Assembly: GCF_000508085.1 (NCBI RefSeq)
Contig: NZ_KI669560.1
Span: 2,909,476 to 2,973,475, forward strand
Direction of reading: 5' to 3'
DNA from: Sediminibacterium sp. C3
GTDB lineage: Bacteria > Bacteroidota > Bacteroidia > Chitinophagales > Chitinophagaceae
Length of the DNA stretch: 64,000 nucleotides
In this document: positions 31,686 through 41,810 of the stretch, in pieces
How positions within the stretch are numbered: position 1 is the stretch's first letter
How the letters are laid out: each line of letters begins with the position of its first letter
Program-made: the position numbers and the translations under genes
Notes under the pieces: generated by a model
Told to the model about the DNA's origin: nothing
The model's input: only the letters and a program-made list of their open reading frames with translations
Databases searched by the model: none

Positions 31686-31773
31686 TGCGGTAATGCGCGA
31701 ATTTCTTTGATCAAATGATTGAACTAGTGCGAAGGTAACAGAAATAATTTTGGAAGAAACTTCGGGCATCTGC

Positions 31774-31781
31774 TATCTTTG
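31774..31781 (+). promoter_or_regulatory. -7 box of guaB
   Basis: TATCTTTG ends 3 bp before the guaB ATG at 31785. A TTTG at 31749-31752 gives a fitting -33 element at 21 bp. The position implies a leaderless mRNA or an unusual transcription start. Confidence 0.6.
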
Positions 31782-31784
31782 CCT

Positions 31785-33284
31785 ATGGCAACAAATCTCA
31801 ATCAATCCCGCAAAAGCAGTTCTGCTTCCCGTCTTTTTGGTGAAGGTTTAACCTTCGATGATGTTCTACTGATGCCCGCTTACAGCGATATTCTTCCCCG
31901 TGAAGTAAACATCAGCACCCATTTAACCAAGGACATTATTCTGAATGTACCCATTCTATCTGCAGCCATGGATACGGTTACAGAAGCCAATCTGGCCATT
32001 GCCTTAGCCAGAGAAGGTGGTTTGGGTATCCTGCACAAAAACATGAGTATTGAAAAGCAGGCGGAACAGGTGAGAAAAGTAAAGCGCAGCGAAAGCGGAA
32101 TGATCATTGATCCAATTACCTTACTGGTAGATGCAACCATTGGTGACGCGCTGAAACTGATGAGAGAGAATAAAATTGGTGGTATACCTGTGGTAGACAA
32201 TGCCGACAAACTGGTGGGCATTTTAACCAACCGGGATTTACGCTTCGAAACCGATTACAAGAAAAAGGTGAAGGAAGTAATGACCAAAGAAAATTTGGTA
32301 ACCGCACCCGAAGGAACCGATATGAAGAAAGCCGAGCTGATTCTTCGTCGGTATAAGATTGAGAAATTGCCTGTTACCAATAAACAGGGTAAACTGATTG
32401 GACTAATTACTTACAGAGATATTTTACAAATCAGAAATTTTCCTAACGCTGTTAAGGACAATCTCGGAAGACTGAGAGTGGGCGCGGCTTTGGGTATTAC
32501 CAAAGATTTGATGGATCGTGCCGCTGCTTTACAGCAGGTAGGCGTAGATATTGTTACACTGGATTCTGCACATGGTCATAGTAAGGGTGTGATTGAAGCA
32601 TTGAAAGCTTTGCGTAAGAACTTTAAAAAACTCCCCATCATTGCAGGTAATGTAGGTACCGGTGCGGGTGCAAAAGCTTTGGCTGAAGCAGGAGCAGATT
32701 GTGTGAAAGTAGGGATTGGACCTGGCTCTATTTGTACCACGCGCATTGTAGCCGGTGCCGGGGTTCCTCAGCTAACCGCTATTATGGAAGCCACTAAGGC
32801 TTTAAAAGCCAAAGGCATTCCGGTAATTGCAGATGGGGGTATCCGTTACACAGGGGATATGGTTAAAGCTTTGGCAGCGGGGGCCAATATGGTCATGATG
32901 GGTAGTGTATTTGCAGGTGTGGAAGAAAGTCCGGGCGAAACCATTATTTACGAAGGAAGAAAATTCAAGGAATACCGTGGCATGGGCAGCTTAGGCGCCA
33001 TGAGCCAGGGAAGCGGCGACCGTTATTTCCAGGACGTGGAAGCCGATATTAAAAAATATGTTCCGGAAGGCATTGAAGGACGTGTGGCTTACAAAGGAAA
33101 TTTAAGTGAGATTATTTATCAGTATGTGGGCGGACTTCGTTCGGGTATGGGCTATTGCGGTGCCAAAGACATCCCTTCTTTACAGAAAGCTACTTTTGTA
33201 AAAATTACCAATGCCGGCATGAAAGAAAGCCATGCACACGATGTAGATATTACCAAAGAAGCACCGAATTACAGCAGAAAATAA
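31785..33284 (+). CDS. guaB: IMP dehydrogenase
   Basis: A 499-residue enzyme that oxidises IMP to XMP with NAD+, the first committed step of GMP synthesis. A split catalytic barrel (GLTFDDVLL near the start; [11 protein letters not shown] with the active-site Cys) is interrupted by two CBS domains (about 95-215) that sense nucleotides. The [10 protein letters not shown] and GYCGA segments close the active site. The start is ATG 31785; the upstream TTG lies inside the promoter. Confidence 0.97.
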   Translation: MATNLNQSRKSSSASRLFGEGLTFDDVLLMPAYSDILPREVNISTHLTKDIILNVPILSAAMDTVTEANLAIALAREGGLGILHKNMSIEKQAEQVRKVKRSESGMIIDPITLLVDATIGDALKLMRENKIGGIPVVDNADKLVGILTNRDLRFETDYKKKVKEVMTKENLVTAPEGTDMKKAELILRRYKIEKLPVTNKQGKLIGLITYRDILQIRNFPNAVKDNLGRLRVGAALGITKDLMDRAAALQQVGVDIVTLDSAHGHSKGVIEALKALRKNFKKLPIIAGNVGTGAGAKALAEAGADCVKVGIGPGSICTTRIVAGAGVPQLTAIMEATKALKAKGIPVIADGGIRYTGDMVKALAAGANMVMMGSVFAGVEESPGETIIYEGRKFKEYRGMGSLGAMSQGSGDRYFQDVEADIKKYVPEGIEGRVAYKGNLSEIIYQYVGGLRSGMGYCGAKDIPSLQKATFVKITNAGMKESHAHDVDITKEAPNYSRK

Positions 33285-33295
33285 ACCAGTCTCTC

Positions 33296-34915
33296 ATGAA
33301 AAAGGGATCTGCTTTTTCTGCAATCGGATTAAGTATTCTTTCCGGCCTGATGCTCACTTTGGGTTGGCCGGAATGGTCATATACCATTGCATTGTTATTT
33401 GCCTGGGTACCCTTGCTCTGGGTAATGGATCAGCATCCCCCTACATTTAAGTTATTGCGATATCCTGCCATTAGTTTATTGATCTGGAATACCGGCACTA
33501 CCTGGTGGTTGTGGAATTCTACCGGCTTTGGCGCTGTTGCAGCCATTATGATCAATACCTGCTTAATGTGTTTGCCCTGGTGGGGATACATTACACTGAG
33601 AAAAAAAATGAACCCATCGCAGGCTTTACTGGGATTGGTTGCTTTCTGGTTATGCTTTGAATGGGTACATTTAAACTGGAGCATCAGCTGGCCCTGGCTA
33701 ACGCTGGGCAACGGATTAAGCCCAATTACGTCAATGATTCAATGGTATGCCTATACAGGTGTAGCAGGGGGTTCCTTACTCATTTGGGTTATGAATATCC
33801 TGGCTTTTCAGTTTCTTTTGGCGCAGCAAAAAAGGAAGCTTGTTCAAGTGGGTATTTTCAGTGCTTCTATTTTTCTGCTGTGGTTATTTGTAGGATGGAT
33901 GAGTTATCTCTCACAATGGGATAATGGCAAGGAAAACACGGAAGAAAATATCGTGGTTGTTCAACCCAATATTGATCCTTACCAGAAATTTGAATCACTT
34001 ACCACTGCACAACAGATAGAGAAATTAGTCAGCATTAGTAAAAGCAAAATAGATTCAAACACCAGCATACTGGTTTGGCCGGAAACCGCCATGAGTGCGG
34101 CAGACTGGCAGGATAATATACTGGTGAATCCATATTACCAGCCAGTGTTTCAACTGCTGCAACAATACCCCAATCTGCAGCTGGTATCGGGCATTGAAAC
34201 TTTTAAAAGATACGGCACCACCGCGGCAACACCCACTGCACGCAAAACAGAAGATGGCATTTATTACGACGCCTTCAATGCAGCGATTCAATTACAGGCA
34301 AAAAAAGATAGTCAATCCGTGGTTGCTATGCAACAACCTGTTTTTTACAACAAAAGCAAACTGGTTCCCGGTGTAGAAACACTTCCTTCCTTTCTTCGTT
34401 TTATGGCACCGGTATTTGAACAGTTCGGCGGGTCTACCGGTGGCTACGGTGTTTCAGACACGCCTGTTGTTTTCCGACATCCCATGTATCAGCAAAATGC
34501 GGCTCCGATTATCTGTTATGAAAGTGTGTATGGCGAATATGTATCAGAATATGTAAAAAGAGGAGCCAATGTATTAACCATTATGACCAATGATGGCTGG
34601 TGGGAAAATACAGACGGACACAAACAACATTTGCAGTATGCCAAATTAAGAGCCATCGAAACCCGGAGATGGGTAGCCCGTTCAGCAAACACTGGCGTAT
34701 CCGCATTTATTGATCCCTCCGGCACCCTTGTTCAGGAATTGGGATGGGACCAGGCCGGCGCTTTAAAGCAAAATATATACATCAGCAATCAGCAAACTTT
34801 TTATGTAGCGCACGGTGATTATATTTTTAAAATCGGGGTGACTGCCAGTGTATTCCTGCTACTGATATCTTTGCGTAAACGCCGCAAATATGTCCATAAA
34901 AAACAAACAGCTTAA
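33296..34915 (+). CDS. lnt: Apolipoprotein N-acyltransferase
   Basis: A 539-residue inner-membrane enzyme that adds the third acyl chain to lipoproteins. About six to eight N-terminal membrane helices (to about 200) lead to a periplasmic nitrilase domain with triad E263 (WPETAMS), K355 (YNKSKLVPG) and C407 (IICYES), and a last helix near 515-530. The frame is open from 33155 inside guaB; ATG 33296 is chosen because it follows guaB by 11 bp and starts the first helix properly. Confidence 0.93.
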   Translation: MKKGSAFSAIGLSILSGLMLTLGWPEWSYTIALLFAWVPLLWVMDQHPPTFKLLRYPAISLLIWNTGTTWWLWNSTGFGAVAAIMINTCLMCLPWWGYITLRKKMNPSQALLGLVAFWLCFEWVHLNWSISWPWLTLGNGLSPITSMIQWYAYTGVAGGSLLIWVMNILAFQFLLAQQKRKLVQVGIFSASIFLLWLFVGWMSYLSQWDNGKENTEENIVVVQPNIDPYQKFESLTTAQQIEKLVSISKSKIDSNTSILVWPETAMSAADWQDNILVNPYYQPVFQLLQQYPNLQLVSGIETFKRYGTTAATPTARKTEDGIYYDAFNAAIQLQAKKDSQSVVAMQQPVFYNKSKLVPGVETLPSFLRFMAPVFEQFGGSTGGYGVSDTPVVFRHPMYQQNAAPIICYESVYGEYVSEYVKRGANVLTIMTNDGWWENTDGHKQHLQYAKLRAIETRRWVARSANTGVSAFIDPSGTLVQELGWDQAGALKQNIYISNQQTFYVAHGDYIFKIGVTASVFLLLISLRKRRKYVHKKQTA

Positions 34916-35717
34916 TACACCGTATTATTCGCTACAGTATCGCATTATTGGACAGGGACAACCCGTTTTTTTAGTTCATGGATATGGAGAAGACAGCCGT
35001 ATCTGGAACAATCAGATTGAAACGCTTTCTGCATTTTGTCAGTTGATTGTATTGGATTTACCCGGATCGGGTCAATCTGTTATTACTGCTAAGGGTGCTG
35101 CAGAATGGCTGCCTGAACTCAGCATGGAAGACCTGGCCGAATGCATTCACGAAATAGTACACGCCGAAGATCTAGCACCCGCCATTGTCTTGGGGCACAG
35201 CATGGGCGGCTATATTGCGCTGTCTTTTGCTCGCCATTATCCGAATCATTTAAAAGCACTGGGATTGGTGCATAGTACTGCTTTTGCAGACAGCGAAGAA
35301 AAAAAATCGGTTCGTTTGAAAAGTATGGAATTTATCAGAGAAAACGGAGGACATGCTTTATTCAAAACTACCATGGTGAATTTATTCGGCGAAGCATTTC
35401 GTTCATCCAATCCTGCGTCGGTGCAGGAATTGGTAGAAGCTACCAAGGCATTCGATCCGCAAGTGCTGATTGCCTATACCCGTGCCATGATGCAAAGGCC
35501 GGATCAATCTGATTTACTAAAATATTTACGGCAGCCTGTTTTGTTTATTGCAGGACCGGAAGATATAGCAGCTCCTTTGACAGATCTGGAGCAGCAAGCA
35601 ACAATACCCAATAAATCGTATCTTAAAGTGATGGAGGGTGTTGGACATATGGGTATGCTTGAAGCACCCGATGAAATGAACCGGCACTTATCCGGATTCA
35701 TTCAACTGTTTATCTGA
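34890..35717 (+). CDS. Alpha/beta hydrolase
   Basis: A 275-residue alpha/beta-hydrolase with oxyanion HGYGED (30-35), nucleophile S104 in GHSMGG, and the catalytic His in GVGHMG near 252. It belongs to the broad esterase and C-C hydrolase group and its substrate is unknown. The start overlaps lnt by 26 bp and the stop is one base before the next gene, so it lies in a tight operon. Confidence 0.85.
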   Translation: MSIKNKQLNTPYYSLQYRIIGQGQPVFLVHGYGEDSRIWNNQIETLSAFCQLIVLDLPGSGQSVITAKGAAEWLPELSMEDLAECIHEIVHAEDLAPAIVLGHSMGGYIALSFARHYPNHLKALGLVHSTAFADSEEKKSVRLKSMEFIRENGGHALFKTTMVNLFGEAFRSSNPASVQELVEATKAFDPQVLIAYTRAMMQRPDQSDLLKYLRQPVLFIAGPEDIAAPLTDLEQQATIPNKSYLKVMEGVGHMGMLEAPDEMNRHLSGFIQLFI

Positions 35718-35718
35718 T

Positions 35719-38319
35719 ATGAAATTTTTCCGGCTCTTGCTATTGTTGTTGCTGCTCAGCAATCTTAGCTATGCAAGGCATATTGCCGGAGGTGAACTCT
35801 ATTACAACTATGTCAGCCCTGATGCAACCAGAGCTAATAATAGCATTTATGTGATCACTTTGCGATTGTTCAGAGAATGCAATTCAGGCGGGCCTACGCT
35901 GGAAGCAGAACAGGCAACCGTGGGTATTTATGAAGGTGATATTTTGTTTACCAGTTTGCCCTTACCCAGAATTACGGATGTTAATACCATTTCGCTGAAT
36001 ACAGCTGCCTTCCCTTGTCTGGTAGGCAATGTTGGCGCCTGTTATCAGGTTGCACAATATTCGGCCACTATTTCTTTACCCAATAGTGCCATCGGCTATA
36101 CTTTATCCAGATTGGGATGTTGCAGGGTAGATTTTATTACGAATCTGGCACAACCTGTTAGTGTAGGCAGTAATTATATTACCAGAATCCCGGGAAGAAT
36201 TGCTTTATCGGGAGGCGTGAACAGCAGTCCACAGTTCAATGTAAAAGACACTGCGCTGATTTGTTCGCAAAAAAAATTCAATCTCGATTTTGGTGCCATT
36301 GATCCGGATGGAGACTCATTAACCTATAGTTTTTGTGAAGCATTTAGTTCACCTGGTGGCAACCAAAATGCAACTCCCCCCAATACACTTTCTCAAAGCC
36401 CATTGCCGTATAAATTTCCATTCAGCGGAACGCTTCCTTTAGGAGACAAGGTAAGCATTGATCCTGCAACAGGTGTCATCAGTGGTATAGCACCTGCTCC
36501 CGGAAATTATGTGGTGAATGTTTGTATTACGGAATGGCGCAATGGGAAAGCTTTCAATGAACACAGAAAGGATTTTATCATGGCCGTTCAGGGTTGTGAT
36601 TTTATTGAAGCCAATTTGCCGGATAAAATTATTCAATGCGAGAATTTTACGGTACTATTCGAGAACGAGTCCACTTCTTCCAGCATTACCAATTATGTCT
36701 GGAATTTCGGTGACTCCATCAACAATACCCACCCACAATCAGGATCTGTTTTGCACACTTACAAAGACACAGGGGTTTATAAAGCAACACTAACCGTTAC
36801 AGGGCCTAAAGGATGCATTGGCACAGACAGTGTGGAAGTAAGGGTATTCCCAGGGTTTAAACCGACTATGAATATTAATGGAAGTTGTTTTTTAAATCCT
36901 TATACGTTCAATGATTTAAGTACCTCTGTGTATGGTGTGGTGAACTATTGGCGATGGAATTTTGGAGATGAAACAGTTCTGTCAGATACAGCAAGAACTA
37001 AAAATGCACAATATCAATATCCCACCACATCGGTAAAAAATATTCAGTTGATTGTAGGCGATTCCAAAGGTTGTTTGGATACCCCTTCAAGAAATCTTGC
37101 CGTATCAGACAAACCGCTGTTACAGGTTCCCTTTAAAGACACATTAATCTGCAGCATAGACAGCTTACCCATTCATGTAAACAGTACAGGTATTTTCAAT
37201 TGGGAGCCCAACCAAAATATCAGCAATACGAATACCGCCAACGTTGTAGTATATCCGAAAGCAACTACCCAATACACCGTAAGCATCAACAACAATGGAT
37301 GCATCAGCAAGGACACCATCACAGTAAATGTTTTACCCTTTATTACGGTGCGAGCCGCCGCAGATAGTACCATTTGTTTAAACGATTCCATTGTATTGCA
37401 GGTAAACAGCCAGGCACTGCAATACCGATGGACCAACGATGCAGGTCAATTTGTTTCGGATCAGAAAAATCCCGGATTACAACCTACCCGAACTACGCAG
37501 TATTTTGTTACAGCGAATCTGGGCAAATGCGAAGACAAAGACAGTGTTCGAATTGTTACGATTCCTTATCCTTCTGTTAACGCAGGCATAGATACCAGTA
37601 TCTGTTTTGGCAATGCCGTCATGTTGAATGCGCAAATTGTTGGCAGCAATTTCCGTTGGTCGCCCTCTCTGAATATGATGCAGGCCAATACACTTACCCC
37701 ATTAGTTACGCCTGCGAGCAGTAAAACCTACTATCTGACAGTTAGCGACACATTGGGTTGCAACAAATCAGTTACAGACTCTGTACAAATTGCCGTAATC
37801 CCCAAGCCATTGGTATTTGCGGGCAGGGATACGGCAGTCAGCATCAATCAACCCTTACAATTGAACGCAACCGGTGCAACAAATTATCGATGGACACCCA
37901 GTACCGGTTTATCGGATGCAGGGATTGCCAATCCGATTGCCCTTTTCAAGAATGGCATTGATTCTATCCTGTACAGGGTCAGGGGCAGCAATGGCCCTTG
38001 CTTTGGTGAGGACTCCCTCAAAGTAATGATCTTTCAAAACGGACCCGATTTATATATTCCTTCCGCCTTTACTCCCAATGCAGATGGAAAAAATGATCTG
38101 CTAAGACCCATCCCCGTTGGCATTGCACAACTGAATTATTTTGCAGTGTACAATCGCTGGGGACAATTGTTGTACAAAACCTCCTCAATTGGTGCAGGAT
38201 GGGGCGGAATTTTTAATGGAGAGCCTCAACCCGCAGGCACTTATGTTTTTCAGGCTGAAGGCCGGGATATTACCGGAAAAACCATTTATAAAAAAGGAAC
38301 AGCAGTGTTAATTCGTTAA
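35719..38319 (+). CDS. Large secreted PKD-repeat protein with T9SS type B sorting domain
   Basis: An 866-residue surface protein. After the signal (ending YARH) comes a domain shared with the next gene, starting with HIAGGELYYNY and ending near 290. PKD repeats with NYVWNFGDS and YWRWNFGD follow, then several Cys-containing Ig-like repeats (LICSIDSLPIH, STICLNDSI, TSICFGNAV). The C-terminus (FIPSAFTPNADGKNDLLR onward) is a gliding-motility/type B domain, recognised by the type IX secretion system. It may be a surface adhesin. It starts two bases after the hydrolase stop. Confidence 0.87.
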   Translation: MKFFRLLLLLLLLSNLSYARHIAGGELYYNYVSPDATRANNSIYVITLRLFRECNSGGPTLEAEQATVGIYEGDILFTSLPLPRITDVNTISLNTAAFPCLVGNVGACYQVAQYSATISLPNSAIGYTLSRLGCCRVDFITNLAQPVSVGSNYITRIPGRIALSGGVNSSPQFNVKDTALICSQKKFNLDFGAIDPDGDSLTYSFCEAFSSPGGNQNATPPNTLSQSPLPYKFPFSGTLPLGDKVSIDPATGVISGIAPAPGNYVVNVCITEWRNGKAFNEHRKDFIMAVQGCDFIEANLPDKIIQCENFTVLFENESTSSSITNYVWNFGDSINNTHPQSGSVLHTYKDTGVYKATLTVTGPKGCIGTDSVEVRVFPGFKPTMNINGSCFLNPYTFNDLSTSVYGVVNYWRWNFGDETVLSDTARTKNAQYQYPTTSVKNIQLIVGDSKGCLDTPSRNLAVSDKPLLQVPFKDTLICSIDSLPIHVNSTGIFNWEPNQNISNTNTANVVVYPKATTQYTVSINNNGCISKDTITVNVLPFITVRAAADSTICLNDSIVLQVNSQALQYRWTNDAGQFVSDQKNPGLQPTRTTQYFVTANLGKCEDKDSVRIVTIPYPSVNAGIDTSICFGNAVMLNAQIVGSNFRWSPSLNMMQANTLTPLVTPASSKTYYLTVSDTLGCNKSVTDSVQIAVIPKPLVFAGRDTAVSINQPLQLNATGATNYRWTPSTGLSDAGIANPIALFKNGIDSILYRVRGSNGPCFGEDSLKVMIFQNGPDLYIPSAFTPNADGKNDLLRPIPVGIAQLNYFAVYNRWGQLLYKTSSIGAGWGGIFNGEPQPAGTYVFQAEGRDITGKTIYKKGTAVLIR

Positions 38320-38327
38320 TTGATTTT

Positions 38328-38370
38328 AACGGATATTTATTCTTTCAGGCAACTGCCTGCTCCGTTTTTG
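38328..38370 (+). terminator. Stem-loop after the first PKD protein
   Basis: AACGGA/TCCGTT (38328-38333/38361-38366) encloses CAGGCA/TGCCTG and is followed by a T-run. It probably ends or attenuates transcription between the two PKD genes. Confidence 0.55.
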
Positions 38371-38395
38371 TTTCTTATTGGTTTAACTTGCTAAA

Positions 38396-41026
38396 ATGTG
38401 TAGAAGACTTCTTGTTTTATTGATTTTTTTAGGCACGCTGACCAATTTATATGCAGATCACCTGAAAGGAGGCTGGATTCAATACGAATACCTGGGAGAT
38501 GGTGCGGCTGCCAATAGTTCAAGATATCGCATAACCGTTCGACAGTATTTACAATGCAACCTTCGGGAAGGGCAAACAGACAATGCGGTTAACCTTGGTA
38601 TTTTTAATGGCGCAACCAACGCATTAATTACAACAAGAACCATTGCAAGAAGTGGCAGGGAAAACCCAGACAAAACAACCTATGATCCCTGTTTAAGCTC
38701 CAGACCAAGGGTCTGCTACAATATTGACTTTTATGTAACCGAAATTGATTTACCCAATATTGCTGAAGGTTATTCCTTATCGGTTCAACGCTGTTGTAGA
38801 ATTGGAAATATTGCTAACGTGGGGGCCATTTCCTCTACCATTGGAGTAAGCTATACCAATACCATACCTGGTATCATTAATGGAACAAGCTATGCCCAAA
38901 ATAGCAGTCCTGTTTTTGCCCAGAGAGACACGGCCATTGTTTGTTTCAATGCACCCTTCACTTTCGATTTTGGAGCTACAGACGCTGATGGAGACAGTTT
39001 GTCTTATTCGTTTTGTTCAGGATTAACAGGAGGAACACAGGCTAACCCTGTACCAACTAACCCTTCTAATCCACCCTATGCAGGAGTTCCTTATCAACCT
39101 CCTTTTTCTGGTTCAATCCCAATGTCTTCGAGTGTTACCATTGACCCTTTAACAGGATTAATAAGTGGTATTGCGCCCGGCATCACCGGAGAATACATTG
39201 TTGCAGTCTGCGCCAGTGAATTCAGGAATGGCGTAAAAATTGGAGAGACCCGAAAAGAAATTCATGTTCAGGTGGCCGATTGTTCGCTTTCGGCTGCTGA
39301 CCTGAAACCCACTTATATCAGTTGCAACGGCTTCACTTTAACCTTTCAGAATGAGTCACCCGGACTGGTGAATAATTATCTCTGGGATTTTGGCGTTACC
39401 AATAGCACTACGGATATATCAACAGATCCTACTCCAACATTCACTTATGCTGATACCGGCACATATCGCTTAACATTAAAAGTTACCAATGACGGAGGAT
39501 GTCAGGACTCTGCCTTTGCTGAGGTAAAAATTTATCCAGGCTTCACCCCCGATTTCACGGTTACCGGTTCCTGTTTTTTAAATGAATACAATTTTAAGGA
39601 TGCCACTCTCTCACGCTATGGCGTGGTAGACAGCTGGCGTTGGAATTTTGGAGACAATACCAGCACAGCAGATACTTCCCGCGCCAAAGATTCTGTTTGG
39701 AAATATCCAGCCCCGGTAAATACCAATGTGTCGCTGATTGTTACCAATAGCAAGGGCTGCATTGACACCATCACCAAACCCCTGATGGTTTTAGACAAAC
39801 CCTTGTTAAACCTGGCATTTAAAGACACATTAATCTGCAGCATCGACACGCTTCCTTTATTTGCCAATGTAGGCGCAGGCATTGTAAATTGGACGCCGGA
39901 TATCAATGGAAGTTTACTGCGCATCTCTAACAGAAATATCGCGAATCCTTTGGTGTATCCGGTAGATACCACGCGGTACATTGTAACCGTCAACAACAAT
40001 GGATGCATCAACAGTGATACCGTTACCGTGAATGTGCTCGATTTTATTTCAGTAGATGCGGGTCCTTCAGCTACTATATGTCAGACCGATACCATTCAAC
40101 TCCAAACCGTGAGTGATGCGCTGAGTTATCAATGGACTTCTTCCTCCGGTGTACCAGTTGACCCGGTGAAATTTCCCAGGCTGGCTCCCTTACAGGATGA
40201 AACGTATTATGTTACGGCTAACCTTGGATATTGTCAGGCAAGGGATTCCGTTCGTATCAGCGTAGCACCTTATCCGAGGGTAACCCTAGGACCAGATACC
40301 ACTATTTGTTTTGGTTCTCGACTGAATCTGCCTGCCAATATTGTCGGGTCCTCTTTCCAATGGTTGCCAACCAATTCCATGATTAACGGAAACACATTGA
40401 ATCCTTTAGCTGGTCCTTCCAGAACCACTGCCTACACTTTAACAGTAAGCGATACACTGGGATGTAATAAACCCGTAACGGATACAATCATTGTCCGCGT
40501 AGTTCAGCCTATTGAAGTAAACGCAGGCTCAGATACGGTAGCACTGCCCGATCAACCGCTTCAACTGAATGCAAGTGGCAGCGGCAGTTTTAGCTGGACT
40601 CCGCTTACCGGACTTTCTGATCCAACCGTGGCGAATCCTATACTTAGTTTAGCAGCAGGTACCGATTCAATTACCTATCGTGTAAGAGTAACTGGCGAAG
40701 CAGGTTGTTATGGTGAAGATGATATAACCGTACGAGTTTTTTCCGGAGGACCGCAACTCTTTATACCCACTGCATTCACGCCGAATGCCGATGGCAGAAA
40801 CGATATACTAAGACCGGTTGCAGTAGGCATTACCCAACTGGTTTATTTTTCTATTTTCAACCGTTGGGGTCAGCAGATTTTCTATACCAACGAACTTAAC
40901 AAAGGTTGGGACGGCACTTTCAAAGGAGAGCCCCAACCTGCAGGTACCTATGTTTTTCAGGCAGAAGGCATTGACTATTTAGGCAATCGTGTTTATAAAA
41001 AAGGAACAGCGGTACTCATTAGATAG
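38396..41026 (+). CDS. Paralogous PKD-repeat protein with T9SS type B sorting domain
   Basis: An 876-residue protein with the same layout as its neighbour: signal peptide (ending YADH), N-terminal HLKGGWIQYEYLG domain, PKD repeats (NYLWDFGVT, SWRWNFGDN), Ig-like repeats with LICSIDTLPLF, TICQTDTI and TICFGSRL, and a type B C-terminus beginning FIPTAFTPNADGRNDILR. The two genes arose by tandem duplication. The N-terminal third has diverged most, suggesting different ligands. Export through the type IX system to the cell surface is expected. Confidence 0.87.
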   Translation: MCRRLLVLLIFLGTLTNLYADHLKGGWIQYEYLGDGAAANSSRYRITVRQYLQCNLREGQTDNAVNLGIFNGATNALITTRTIARSGRENPDKTTYDPCLSSRPRVCYNIDFYVTEIDLPNIAEGYSLSVQRCCRIGNIANVGAISSTIGVSYTNTIPGIINGTSYAQNSSPVFAQRDTAIVCFNAPFTFDFGATDADGDSLSYSFCSGLTGGTQANPVPTNPSNPPYAGVPYQPPFSGSIPMSSSVTIDPLTGLISGIAPGITGEYIVAVCASEFRNGVKIGETRKEIHVQVADCSLSAADLKPTYISCNGFTLTFQNESPGLVNNYLWDFGVTNSTTDISTDPTPTFTYADTGTYRLTLKVTNDGGCQDSAFAEVKIYPGFTPDFTVTGSCFLNEYNFKDATLSRYGVVDSWRWNFGDNTSTADTSRAKDSVWKYPAPVNTNVSLIVTNSKGCIDTITKPLMVLDKPLLNLAFKDTLICSIDTLPLFANVGAGIVNWTPDINGSLLRISNRNIANPLVYPVDTTRYIVTVNNNGCINSDTVTVNVLDFISVDAGPSATICQTDTIQLQTVSDALSYQWTSSSGVPVDPVKFPRLAPLQDETYYVTANLGYCQARDSVRISVAPYPRVTLGPDTTICFGSRLNLPANIVGSSFQWLPTNSMINGNTLNPLAGPSRTTAYTLTVSDTLGCNKPVTDTIIVRVVQPIEVNAGSDTVALPDQPLQLNASGSGSFSWTPLTGLSDPTVANPILSLAAGTDSITYRVRVTGEAGCYGEDDITVRVFSGGPQLFIPTAFTPNADGRNDILRPVAVGITQLVYFSIFNRWGQQIFYTNELNKGWDGTFKGEPQPAGTYVFQAEGIDYLGNRVYKKGTAVLIR

Positions 41027-41027
41027 T

Positions 41028-41035
41028 TAATTTTG
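41028..41035 (+). promoter_or_regulatory. -7 box of the SDR gene
   Basis: TAATTTTG starts 2 bp after the PKD gene stop and ends 15 bp before the ATG at 41051. Confidence 0.5.
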
Positions 41036-41050
41036 CAACAAGCCTTTATT

Positions 41051-41806
41051 ATGAGAAAAACCATACTGATTACCGGTGCAACAGCCGGATTTGGAAAAGC
41101 AACTGCTGAATTATTTGCAGCATCCGGATGGAACTGCATTATTACCGGCAGAAGAAAAGACAGATTAACCCATCTGGCAGCAGCATTAACGGCTCAACAT
41201 ACAATTGAAGTTCTTCCGCTTTGTTTTGATGTACAAAACAGAAAGGAAGTATTTGATGCAATCAACCAATTGCCTGCGCAATGGAAAACCATTGATCTGT
41301 TATTGAACAACGCCGGACTGGCATTGGGAAGAGATTCTTTTGAAGCAGCTAATTTAGACGATTGGGAAACCATGATTGATACCAATCTGAAAGGATTGAT
41401 GTATGTAACCAAAGCGGTATTGCCTTTGATGATTGAAAAAAAACAGGGTCATATCATTAATATTGGTTCAACCGCGGGCAAAGAAGTGTATAAGGACGGC
41501 AACGGATATTGTGCCACCAAACACGCTGTGGACGCCATTTCCAAAGCCATGCGTATAGATTTACTTCCACACCGCATTAAAGTAACTGCCATTCATCCCG
41601 GCGCTGCTGAAACAGAATTTTCCATTGTTCGTTTTAAAGGAGATGAACAAAAAGCAGATGCCGTGTATGATGGATATAAAGCATTGCAGGCAAAAGATGT
41701 TGCGGACATCATTCACTATGTTGCTCACTTGCCGGCACATGTTTGTATTAATGATTTAGTAGTTACCTGTTTATCCCAAGCCAATTCTTTTTACCTGCAC
41801 AAATAA
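41051..41806 (+). CDS. SDR-family NAD(P)-dependent oxidoreductase
   Basis: A 251-residue classical short-chain dehydrogenase. TGATAGFGKA binds the cofactor, NNAG stabilises the core, and S/Y/K are visible in GSTAGKE and YCATKHA. It resembles the YdfG group acting on serine and 3-hydroxy acids; the substrate is not certain. ATG 41051 is chosen because the longer form begins with TTG and lies over the -7 box. Confidence 0.88.
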   Translation: MRKTILITGATAGFGKATAELFAASGWNCIITGRRKDRLTHLAAALTAQHTIEVLPLCFDVQNRKEVFDAINQLPAQWKTIDLLLNNAGLALGRDSFEAANLDDWETMIDTNLKGLMYVTKAVLPLMIEKKQGHIINIGSTAGKEVYKDGNGYCATKHAVDAISKAMRIDLLPHRIKVTAIHPGAAETEFSIVRFKGDEQKADAVYDGYKALQAKDVADIIHYVAHLPAHVCINDLVVTCLSQANSFYLHK

Positions 41807-41810
41807 CCTT

